Below, one piece after another: positions 22,009 through 29,229 of a stretch of DNA of 44,359 nt; within the stretch, counting starts at the first letter, position 1, and the number at the start of each line of letters is the position of its first letter. Below the pieces are notes generated by a model. That model was not told where the DNA came from. It did not search any database and saw only the letters and a list, made by a program, of their open reading frames with translations. Origin of the DNA: a virus; the IMG/VR virus record IMGVR_UViG_3300048066_000048, positions 1-44,359 of that record. The stretch is one strand, 5' to 3'. The translations under genes and the position numbers were made by a program.

Positions 22009-23192
22009 TGCTTCTGAAGAGTAAAGTTGTTGTATGCAAACTCCATACGGTTAACAAACTTAATCATACTGCCATCCTTATGCAGAACATATCCTTCAGG
22101 AGTTGTGACCTTATATCCTTTCTCTGTCTGGACAAAAGTCCTGAACTCTTCTAGGTGGTCAAGTTTATCTATAACCATTTGCTTCACTGCTTGCAATTCT
22201 TTGTACAGTGTTAGCATTGCTTTGAACTTGTATACATTATCCACAACATAATTCTGACTACCATATACAAGAGCTCTCTTCTTAGTCAGGTTTGCAACTG
22301 TCTTGATCTTGGCAAGTTCTTTACTTGTTTTCTCTTCGTAGAAGTTCAACATGTCATACATCGCCTCATCAATTTTGCCGATACTACGAGCATTCTTAAT
22401 CTCATTGTTAAAGAACTGCTTTAGATAAGATGCGATGTGGAATTTAGCATCACCAGTAGTACCTGTCTTGGTAACTAATTCATCAAGGAAAGGACCACAG
22501 ATACCACACATGCGTTCGATCTTTGAAATATAACGATCAAACTCACTCATTTCTGCACGAGAAAAACCAACTCTATGCATTGGTGTATCATTTTGAACTA
22601 CTAAAGCTTCGGCAGATCCTTTTACTTTTGCACCAGCTCTTGCTTGCATGTCAGCAACTACGTCTCCAGTATAATGAGTATGAAATACTACACCAACTTT
22701 TGCAATACCTGCTGCCTTACCAATAGGATGATCTACTGGAATACCATAGGTAATAGTATTTGGTCTGAATGTATATAAATCCTCCCCATCAATTCGTTCC
22801 CTTTTAATATCAGAAGTAAATAAAAGATCACCTTGTACCACACCTTCAATACCCAAAGTAGAAAAATAACGAAGAGAGAATTTTAATTTTTCTGCTAGGT
22901 CACCCTCATACCACCCATCAATCTGTTCTTCACTATAGCAAAGTTTAGGAGCAGTCTTTGCAAATACAGATTTAGTGCCAACAAAAAACATTCCTGTCTG
23001 AGGATCTGTGCCACAAATAACTGAAGGAGCACCATCCCATTTTGTTTGCATAAAACCACCACTCTCTTGATGACCCAACATTTTCTTAAGTTCTTTTAAA
23101 AAAGACACAGCAGCTTTACAACCCTCAACTCCATAGTTGAGCATTTCATCTTCTAGATGTTCTAAATGTTTTAGCTGTTTAATGTTTGACAT
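21999..23192 (-). CDS. DUF6267-like protein with DNA/RNA-ligase-type motifs
   Basis: The 397-aa protein fits the phage DUF6267 family as I recall it. Its sequence also shows covalent nucleotidyltransferase (ligase/capping) motifs in order: motif I TKWDGAP (Lys51-x-Asp-Gly), a motif III-like VVQGDLLF (118-125), motif IV EGYVL (366-370) and motif V IKFV (377-380). A helical region (about 200-340) lies between III and IV and may be an insertion. The predicted activity is transfer of AMP through Lys51, with nucleic acid or another acceptor unknown. It overlaps the 413-aa gene by 1 nt and the nucleotidyltransferase by 10 nt. Confidence 0.75.
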   Translation of the reverse strand: MSNIKQLKHLEHLEDEMLNYGVEGCKAAVSFLKELKKMLGHQESGGFMQTKWDGAPSVICGTDPQTGMFFVGTKSVFAKTAPKLCYSEEQIDGWYEGDLAEKLKFSLRYFSTLGIEGVVQGDLLFTSDIKRERIDGEDLYTFRPNTITYGIPVDHPIGKAAGIAKVGVVFHTHYTGDVVADMQARAGAKVKGSAEALVVQNDTPMHRVGFSRAEMSEFDRYISKIERMCGICGPFLDELVTKTGTTGDAKFHIASYLKQFFNNEIKNARSIGKIDEAMYDMLNFYEEKTSKELAKIKTVANLTKKRALVYGSQNYVVDNVYKFKAMLTLYKELQAVKQMVIDKLDHLEEFRTFVQTEKGYKVTTPEGYVLHKDGSMIKFVNRMEFAYNNFTLQKQWR

Positions 23193-24433
23193 TACTTCTT
23201 ATAATAATCTCCATTGGTATGTGTAGGATAAACTCCACCTTGTTTGTTTCTAATATTAAATTTGAAATTATATGATTTAGTTTCAAATAACATATCAATA
23301 CGTTTACCTTTACCAGTAGCACCACCATAATTAATTTCAACGGTATTACTAACAAGAGAAGCAGCTTTGTTCATATAGTCTTCATCGATCTCATAAAATT
23401 CTAAATGAGATCCTGTATAGTGCGCCATCCAATATCCATAACCAACCCCACTCTTAATCATATCCTGTAATGCTGCCTTACCAGAAACTGATAGTTTAGT
23501 ATCATCAACATGATTTTCTACTGTAGGACCACTTTTAGTTCCGTAGTTAGCAAATACATCTAAAAATTTTTGTTGATCTATACCAAACATTTCTAGAAAT
23601 TCTTGACCATCATCAGGTACTTCACCCAGTTTTAATTTTGCTTCTGGAAATAATGCTAGATTATCTTTACCACTACTACGTACACCACAGTTAAAGAAAG
23701 ATAATGTGCTTCCAAACTTTACTGAAATGTATACTGGTTTGTCAGCAACTGTCAGTGTAATATCTGTGATTGTCTTTCCGATATCATTTGTAGTTGCACC
23801 ACCAGCAGAGATAACAATATTACTTCCTTTCTTTTTAAGAGGACGTTTTTGATTCTTTTCACCCTCACCTTTTGCGAAGGTAGGTCCTTCTCCAAATTTT
23901 TTGACCATGGCATCAATAATCATATTGACATGATCTGGATATTTTTTAGGTTTTTTACCAGAACAATAATCAATTAAGGATTGAGTAAGATCATCTTCAT
24001 AAACATTACCCATATTAATTTTTTTACCACCTTTGATTTGTCCACCAAACTCACCAGTTTTTGTAAAGTCTTCTAAGTCTAAGTAAATATCAACACTACT
24101 TACAGCACGAGACACATTTTTTCCTGTAGGAAAATTGCATGTAAATTCAATATTATTTTTACCACGAAGACCTTCTCTACACACAGCATCAAAAAGCATC
24201 TTTGCAGAATTTTCTTTACCAGCATTTCCTTTGATACTATGAAAATCTTGAAAGGGTGAAGTTACATACTTACCTGCATTTTTACGAGTGACTGTAAATC
24301 CTGCTACCTCAACAACACCAATGTCTGTTGAGAAAAGATTTTCTTTTCCATTACGTCTTAAAGCTTTATCAAATAAGGTATCCATACGATCAAGATACCT
24401 TCCACCATTTCTGAAAAAATCTCCTGCTTTCAT
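23192..24433 (-). CDS. Large conserved-type protein of unknown function, possible nuclease
   Basis: This 413-aa protein has no family I recognise with confidence. Around residues 221-240, TDITLTVADKPVYISVKFG gives Asp224 and Lys239 on adjacent predicted strands, a spacing like PD-(D/E)xK nucleases, but the position two before Lys is Ser rather than Asp/Glu. Other notable blocks are SSVDIYLDLEDF (112-123) and YGYWMAHYTGSHLEFYEID in the C-terminal third. It leads the late cassette with the ligase-like protein. Its RBS GGGAGG lies in the 3' arm of a terminator hairpin. Confidence 0.7.
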   Translation of the reverse strand: MKAGDFFRNGGRYLDRMDTLFDKALRRNGKENLFSTDIGVVEVAGFTVTRKNAGKYVTSPFQDFHSIKGNAGKENSAKMLFDAVCREGLRGKNNIEFTCNFPTGKNVSRAVSSVDIYLDLEDFTKTGEFGGQIKGGKKINMGNVYEDDLTQSLIDYCSGKKPKKYPDHVNMIIDAMVKKFGEGPTFAKGEGEKNQKRPLKKKGSNIVISAGGATTNDIGKTITDITLTVADKPVYISVKFGSTLSFFNCGVRSSGKDNLALFPEAKLKLGEVPDDGQEFLEMFGIDQQKFLDVFANYGTKSGPTVENHVDDTKLSVSGKAALQDMIKSGVGYGYWMAHYTGSHLEFYEIDEDYMNKAASLVSNTVEINYGGATGKGKRIDMLFETKSYNFKFNIRNKQGGVYPTHTNGDYYKK

Positions 24434-24436
24434 ATG

Positions 24437-24470
24437 AAAAAACCTCCCGTCTAACTATTTAGATGAGAGG
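24437..24470 (-). terminator. Terminator hairpin containing a late promoter and an RBS
   Basis: On the minus strand a 12-position stem (24470-24459 with 24454-24443; one mismatch, one wobble) closes an ATAG loop and is followed by T6 (24442-24437). The loop contains the TAG stop of the 66-aa gene. The 3' arm contains GGGAGG, the ribosome binding site of the ATG at 24433. This ends the unit carrying gp41 and mazG. Confidence 0.75.
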
Positions 24471-24655
24471 TCTTTGAGATATTCTTTTTCATTTTGGTAA
24501 GGGTGTGATTCACCTGTCCATATTTTATATCCTTCATGGAGTTCTGGTAACAACCACTGGTCAACACGATAGCAGTATTGCCAGTTAACTGGTTGGATAC
24601 AATTCATCACAACCACTTGAAAGAATGCTACCGTATGGATCCAAAGTGTTAGCAT
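24455..24655 (-). CDS. Small protein with hydrophobic N-terminus
   Basis: The 66-aa protein (MLTLWIHTVAFFQVVVMNCI...) has an N-terminal hydrophobic stretch (residues 2-17), a Trp/Tyr/Cys-rich centre (VNWQYCYRVDQWLLPEL) and a charged tail. A weak membrane anchor is possible. It starts 1 nt inside the MazG stop (TAATG) and its own stop lies in the terminator loop. It looks like a recurrent cyanophage small protein; function unknown. Confidence 0.7.
   Translation of the reverse strand: MLTLWIHTVAFFQVVVMNCIQPVNWQYCYRVDQWLLPELHEGYKIWTGESHPYQNEKEYLKDLSSK
24456..24463 (-). promoter_or_regulatory. Late promoter candidate inside the terminator
   Basis: The minus strand reads TCTAAATA, 7 of 8 to TATAAATA. 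Transcripts starting a few bases downstream would lack the 5' arm of the hairpin and leave the GGGAGG ribosome binding site free. Confidence 0.6.
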
Positions 24656-25059
24656 TACCTATCGCCAGCGGCACGAACTTCTGAGTTGTGAACATTGAAC
24701 TCACCACCAGGATAACGCTTCTTCAGTTTATTGACATTGGTTTCGATTACTTCATCGAAGGATATATCAAGTGCCATTGTAGCTTGAGCAACATACCACA
24801 TAACGTCACCCAACTCAATAATGAGATGCTCACGATTATCTTCGTTCCACGGTTTTCCTTGGAAGACCATTTTTTTAATGATCTCAAGGAACTCACCACC
24901 CTCAGCATTAATTCCAACCCCAGCAGTAAGAAGTCTCTCAATATTGGCACCTTGTCGATCCAGATCACCAATACGGTCAGCGAAATCAACAAAGTTTGTA
25001 GAAGCTTCTGAAGTAACTGCTGATACAAACTCTTCATAGCGTTCAAAATTAATAGTCAT
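24655..25059 (-). CDS. mazG: MazG-like nucleotide pyrophosphohydrolase
   Basis: The 134-aa protein has the MazG helical metal-binding pattern: NAEGGEFLEIIKKMVFQGKP (ExxE type) and LIIELGDVMWYVAQA (ExxD type), then an ETNVNKLKKRYPGGEF tail typical of phage MazG. It hydrolyses (d)NTPs and may lower alarmone or non-canonical nucleotide levels; the in vivo role in cyanophages is debated. The ATG at 25059 overlaps the gp41 stop as ATGA; a GTG at 25068 is possible but less likely. Confidence 0.9.
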   Translation of the reverse strand: MTINFERYEEFVSAVTSEASTNFVDFADRIGDLDRQGANIERLLTAGVGINAEGGEFLEIIKKMVFQGKPWNEDNREHLIIELGDVMWYVAQATMALDISFDEVIETNVNKLKKRYPGGEFNVHNSEVRAAGDR

Positions 25060-26441
25060 ACGTTCCACTCGGCAAATTTAGATAGTCTAGATTGTGTGTC
25101 AGCAAATTGCTGGAAGTCCTCACCAGGAGCTTCTTCACTGATGCCAATAGCTGAGGCATCATCAGCAACATCATACAGCCTCATCTTCGATCTGTCAATT
25201 CCCACCATGAATTTTCGTGAGGTAACGATGTCTGAGTATCTGTTTTTAAGTTGTTTGACCATGATGCGACCTTGTTGTTCCAACTCCTCAGTAGAGATAA
25301 GGGCAAACATAAAATCAGCAGTGGCAGGAAGACCAAAAGACTCAGAAGTATCGGTAAGATCTGGATCGCTATTGCCAAAACCAGAACGAGTGGTCTGAGT
25401 AGCACTAACAATAGGGACGTTAGCTTCCACAGCAAGACCCCGAAGCTCCTCAGCAATCGCCTTAACATAGGTATACGAGTTAACAACGGCACCTTTGTAC
25501 CTCACGCTTGCACATATATTTAAATAATCAATGAATATAAGATCTGGTTTAAAATCTTTTTTTAATCTGAGATCGCTTAGAAGTCCTTTAAAATGTCCGA
25601 CATGTGCAGACGCTGTTGGGTACTCCTTAATAATAAGTTTGCCCTGAGTTTTCCTAGCAATCTCATTTACCTTACTAGTAAAAAGAACCTCAGGTAATTC
25701 TGTAATATCTTTTACAGCAACGTTTAAAAGGTTTGCGTCAATTCGTTCAGCAATTTTTTCCTCTGCCATTTCACATGTAATGTAGAGAACGTTGTACCCC
25801 TGTGAGAGAGCGGCACCAGCTGCATGGCACATGAATAGAGACTTCCCGACACCTGTACCAGCAAGAGCGACATTGAGAGTCTTGTTAGAGATACCACCTT
25901 TCGTGATAAAGTTAAACTTTTCAAGATCAAAGGGAACCTTCTCTTCTTTGCGATGGTAGAATTCATATCTGTCTGTTGCTTGTTCAATATAGTCGTGTCC
26001 TATGTGTTCGTCGAACGATACCGCCAAGGCTTCTTGGAGTATGGAGGGTATCGCATCTCTCGAAAGTTTTTTATCGCCTCCATCTGCGATCTTGATCGAG
26101 GACATAAGGGCGAGATAGATTGCTCTGTCTTGACACCACTTTTCGGTTGCGTCAAGGAGCCAGTCGTAGTCAACCCAGTCGTCTGATAGGGAGGATACCG
26201 TCTGTACCGAACTTTGAAACGATTCGTCAGTAAGGTCATTACGATTCTGGAGATTAATCGTAAGGATTTCTTTAGTAGGAACTTTGTCGTACTTAGAAGA
26301 AAACTCGGCAATCTCCTCAAAGATAATCTTCTCATGATAGTTCTCGTAGTATTCTGCTTTGAGAAATGGGACTACCTTTCGATAATACTCCTCGTTATGT
26401 AGGAGGTTTCTTAGGATAGTTTCTTCAATCCGTTCAATCAT
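25056..26441 (-). CDS. 41: Replicative DNA helicase gp41
   Basis: The 461-aa DnaB/RecA-fold helicase has an N-terminal helical domain (1-150), then Walker A GTGVGKS (195-201), Walker B DLIFIDYLNI (near 300), and an SATQTTRSGFG DnaB-motif region (near 345). It unwinds DNA at the fork and recruits primase gp61. It overlaps the methyltransferase gene by 8 nt and mazG by 4 nt. Confidence 0.95.
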   Translation of the reverse strand: MIERIEETILRNLLHNEEYYRKVVPFLKAEYYENYHEKIIFEEIAEFSSKYDKVPTKEILTINLQNRNDLTDESFQSSVQTVSSLSDDWVDYDWLLDATEKWCQDRAIYLALMSSIKIADGGDKKLSRDAIPSILQEALAVSFDEHIGHDYIEQATDRYEFYHRKEEKVPFDLEKFNFITKGGISNKTLNVALAGTGVGKSLFMCHAAGAALSQGYNVLYITCEMAEEKIAERIDANLLNVAVKDITELPEVLFTSKVNEIARKTQGKLIIKEYPTASAHVGHFKGLLSDLRLKKDFKPDLIFIDYLNICASVRYKGAVVNSYTYVKAIAEELRGLAVEANVPIVSATQTTRSGFGNSDPDLTDTSESFGLPATADFMFALISTEELEQQGRIMVKQLKNRYSDIVTSRKFMVGIDRSKMRLYDVADDASAIGISEEAPGEDFQQFADTQSRLSKFAEWNV

Positions 26442-27291
26442 TAAAATTTAACCTAGCAAAGGATTTTTCACTTAACCTTGTTTGAATTAGTTTACCATAG
26501 TCTTCATGTAATTCGCAACCCAAATAATGTCTTTGTAATGATTTGGCAACTAAGGCAGTAGTACCAGATCCCATAAATGGATCCAATACAAGATCACCTT
26601 CTTCACTACCAGCTTTAATACATGGTTCAATTAACTCTGGTGGATACACAGCAAAGTGTGCTCCCTTGTATGGTTTAGTTTTAATTTCCCATACAGTTTT
26701 CTTACGCTTCAACCCCTTACCATCCACAGTTGATTCTTTGATAGCATTAACATCAAAATAATAATTTTGACTTTTACTAAACAAGAAAATATACTCGTGA
26801 GATTTAGTGCATCTATCTCTCACACTCTCTGGCATTGGATTAGGTTTATTCCAAATAATATCTTGTCTTAGATACCATCCGTCTGCTCTCATGGCAAAAG
26901 CAAACATCCAAGGAATACCAATAAGATCTTTTTCTTTAAGACCTTCTAGTTTGTTACCTCGTCTGGCACATGTGCTAGGTAAATCTTGGTTAGTTTTAGA
27001 TACTGATTGTTTATGAATAGCTTGACCTTTACCTGGTCTATAGTTGTAATAACTATCACCAAGATTAACCCAGCATGTTCCATCATCAGTAAGACAATTT
27101 CTTACCTCACGAAAAACCTTTACAAGATTGTCAACATATTCTTCTGGTGTTTGTTCCAGACCAATCTGATCTTCTTCACCACCATAGTTACGTAGACCAT
27201 AGTAAGGTGGTGAGGTAACACACATTCTAGCTTTACTATCAAACTCTTTAAGAGTTTCGCGACAGTCACCGTAGAGAATAGTATCCTTCAA
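26434..27291 (-). CDS. DNA methyltransferase, beta-class N4-cytosine/N6-adenine type
   Basis: The 285-aa enzyme has catalytic motif TSPPY (residues 26-30) ahead of the AdoMet motif DPFMGSGTT (237-245), the beta-class order. The Ser before PPY favours N4-cytosine methylation, as in the MvaI group, but N6-adenine is not excluded. DIIWNKPNPMP and HEYIFLFSK are further family blocks. It starts with TTG at 27291, overlapping the endonuclease stop as TTGA with an AAGGAG SD 8 nt away, so both proteins are translationally coupled. Confidence 0.9.
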   Translation of the reverse strand: MKDTILYGDCRETLKEFDSKARMCVTSPPYYGLRNYGGEEDQIGLEQTPEEYVDNLVKVFREVRNCLTDDGTCWVNLGDSYYNYRPGKGQAIHKQSVSKTNQDLPSTCARRGNKLEGLKEKDLIGIPWMFAFAMRADGWYLRQDIIWNKPNPMPESVRDRCTKSHEYIFLFSKSQNYYFDVNAIKESTVDGKGLKRKKTVWEIKTKPYKGAHFAVYPPELIEPCIKAGSEEGDLVLDPFMGSGTTALVAKSLQRHYLGCELHEDYGKLIQTRLSEKSFARLNFND

Positions 27292-27977
27292 TTGATGATC
27301 TCCTTAACAAATAGTTCTTCCATTTTACCATGATTCATACGGAATGCAGTACCACGATTACGAAGAGATTTACCAATCATCTTCTGTGTACGCATACGAA
27401 TATCAATAGCAATCATATCATTCTCGATTGCAGTGCGAAACAAGTTCTTGTCAGTACCAATGAAACGATATGCTTCATTGTAGTGGAAGTATTCTACACC
27501 GTCACGTTTCTCAACGTCAGCAAATACTTTCACACATGCAGGAAACTTCTTAGCAAACTGATCAATCAATGTGTCCCAATCCCACATAACAATAATAACA
27601 TTGTCATGACAGATAGCACAGTAGTCATCAGTAGTCACGATCTGAAGACCACGCTTATTAACGTTTTTAGTTACAGTAGATTGTCCACTCAACTCACCAA
27701 TTTTTGTGGTGTGAGGGAAACCATATGTTTCAATATAATCTCTCTGGGGTACAACCCAATCACCCTCTTTAGTAAACAATGTCTGTTTACCACCAGCGCC
27801 TTTACGTGCTGCTTTAAGTTCATTACCCTCAAGGTCAGGACCAGAAATACAGTTCTCAGTCAGTCCTAGTTCTTGTTCAAGAGTGTGTCCCACACCTGTG
27901 TTACCTTTGCGATGGGATTTGATGTAACCACGTTCTTTGATCGCATCAAATTTTTGCTTGAATGTTGTGAGATCCAT
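27288..27977 (-). CDS. MvaI/BcnI-like type II restriction endonuclease
   Basis: The 229-aa protein matches the MvaI/BcnI pattern: TFKQKFDAIKERGYIKSHRK, GNTGVGHTLEQELGL, then GPDLEGNELKAARKG. The Asp48-x4-Glu53-x-Lys55 spacing equals the Asp50/Glu55/Lys57 active site I recall for MvaI. The family cuts CC(W or S)GG-type sites; the exact site here is unknown. I chose the ATG at 27977, which has a GAGG SD at 7 nt; a longer frame back to 28055 would cross the upstream terminator. It is the first gene after a promoter and sits directly before its cognate-type methyltransferase. Confidence 0.85.
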   Translation of the reverse strand: MDLTTFKQKFDAIKERGYIKSHRKGNTGVGHTLEQELGLTENCISGPDLEGNELKAARKGAGGKQTLFTKEGDWVVPQRDYIETYGFPHTTKIGELSGQSTVTKNVNKRGLQIVTTDDYCAICHDNVIIVMWDWDTLIDQFAKKFPACVKVFADVEKRDGVEYFHYNEAYRFIGTDKNLFRTAIENDMIAIDIRMRTQKMIGKSLRNRGTAFRMNHGKMEELFVKEIIN

Positions 27978-28004
27978 GGGTAATCCTCGATGGTTGATAG
28001 ACAT

Positions 28005-28033
28005 ACTATACAATGAAAAAGGGGGTCGTGCAA
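28005..28033 (-). promoter_or_regulatory. Sigma70-like promoter overlapping the uvsX terminator
   Basis: The minus strand has TTGCAC (28033-28028), a 17-nt spacer and TATAGT (28010-28005). The -10 matches 5 of 6; the -35 matches only its TTG. The -35 lies in the terminator hairpin. It would drive the restriction endonuclease unit. Confidence 0.5.
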
Positions 28034-28038
28034 CCCCC
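28016..28038 (-). terminator. Rho-independent terminator after uvsX
   Basis: The minus strand has a GGGGGT/ACCCCC-type hairpin (28038-28021, 6-nt loop) followed by T5 (28020-28016). It lies 13 nt past the uvsX stop and separates the polymerase/uvsX unit from the restriction-modification/gp41 unit. Confidence 0.85.
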
Positions 28039-28051
28039 TGTAGACAGCTTG

Positions 28052-29065
28052 TCAATTGCCATAGGTGAATTCTTGTTTAGCTGCCTCTTCTAATTTTGCC
28101 ATCACTTCTTCAGTGAAGTACTTCTCAGGATTCGAGAGAATAGATTTAGGATAAACAGAAGATTCACCAACCTTAATACGATTGCCAACCCGCTGGAAGA
28201 CTCCGTATTGTTCACCCAACTCCAATAACCCGTAATACTTGTCAAGTCCACGGTCGTCAAAAAATAGACGTGTCTCAATCTTACTGCCCTCCTTAGTTAA
28301 ACGTGACTTCTTTGCTTCACACTTGATAATGTTACCTACCAATTCAGTACCATCTTTCTCTTTCTTCTTACCAAGATAGATGATAGTAGATGCAGCGTAC
28401 TTAAGACCTGTGCCGCCACCCATCTCCTTAGTAGGAACATAGGAACCGATCACATCATATGTATGGTTGGTAACGATCATAGGCACCTGTGCTTGACCCA
28501 GTTTAAGTGTCAGCACACGAAAGGCACCCTTGATCAACTGACTCTTTGTCATGTCACGAACTTGCTTATCATTAGCAACGTCTTCCATCTCCTTGTTAGT
28601 TGAAAGCATACCTAAAGAATCTAACACAAACATCATAGGTTCACGTTTGTCTTTAGGTTCTTTCATATACTTGTCAACGATACGACAAGCTTGAGTCCTG
28701 AACTCTTCAATGGTTGAGACAGGAAACAAAACCATACGTTGGGAATCAATACCACGCGACTCAATCATGTCACGGGAAATGGCGGATTCAGTTTCAAAAT
28801 AAATGACGCCGCCTGTAGGATTATCACGAAGGAAATTACGAACGACACTAAGAGCAAAAAAAGTTTTCCCAGTGCTTGATTCTCCTGCAAGAGCGGTGAC
28901 TTTGTTTGAAGGCAAACCTCCAAAAAGCGAACCACTAACCAAGGCGTTAAAAATATAACTGCCAGTATCGACATAATCAGTAATGTCGCCAGCAGCGACT
29001 CCTTCACTAACCAAACCAGCAAATTCATTGCCACTATCTTTAATTACAGAATTTAAGAATCCCAT
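28052..29065 (-). CDS. uvsX: UvsX, RecA-like recombinase
   Basis: The 337-aa protein has Walker A GESSTGKT (61-68), a Walker B-type [11 protein letters not shown] (near 143-153) and the RecA-core [20 protein letters not shown] followed by VTNHTYDV. It forms presynaptic filaments for strand exchange and recombination-dependent replication. The upstream 58-aa gene overlaps its start by 13 nt. A strong hairpin terminator follows. Confidence 0.95.
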   Translation of the reverse strand: MGFLNSVIKDSGNEFAGLVSEGVAAGDITDYVDTGSYIFNALVSGSLFGGLPSNKVTALAGESSTGKTFFALSVVRNFLRDNPTGGVIYFETESAISRDMIESRGIDSQRMVLFPVSTIEEFRTQACRIVDKYMKEPKDKREPMMFVLDSLGMLSTNKEMEDVANDKQVRDMTKSQLIKGAFRVLTLKLGQAQVPMIVTNHTYDVIGSYVPTKEMGGGTGLKYAASTIIYLGKKKEKDGTELVGNIIKCEAKKSRLTKEGSKIETRLFFDDRGLDKYYGLLELGEQYGVFQRVGNRIKVGESSVYPKSILSNPEKYFTEEVMAKLEEAAKQEFTYGN

Positions 29066-29229
29066 TGTGTTGCTTCATCCTCGTAAAAGTTTACATAAGT
29101 ATAATTATTGCTCATGAGTTTTGCAAACGCACGAGCAGTATCGTAGTTCTCAAAGCACTTAATGTCCTCTGGTCCTACTTGTCCGACAAGATGGTTAGTC
29201 CATGTCACAACAAAGATTTTCTTACTCAT
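29053..29229 (-). CDS. 58-aa hypothetical protein between gp43 and uvsX
   Basis: An ATG at 29229 overlaps the gp43 stop as ATGA and runs 58 codons ([20 protein letters not shown]... to EDEATQWDS) to a TAA at 29053, 13 nt inside uvsX. The product looks like a small alpha-beta protein with a [10 protein letters not shown] helix. The tight coupling on both sides and protein-like composition support a real gene. Function unknown. Confidence 0.75.
   Translation of the reverse strand: MSKKIFVVTWTNHLVGQVGPEDIKCFENYDTARAFAKLMSNNYTYVNFYEDEATQWDS

Noticed and set aside
27330-27869. 179-aa plus-strand frame opposite the restriction endonuclease
   Set aside because: The minus-strand frame contains the MvaI/BcnI motif block and is in operon context; the antisense product has no family features.
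27978-28055. N-terminal extension of the restriction endonuclease
   Set aside because: It would read through the uvsX terminator and promoter; the ATG at 27977 has a good SD.
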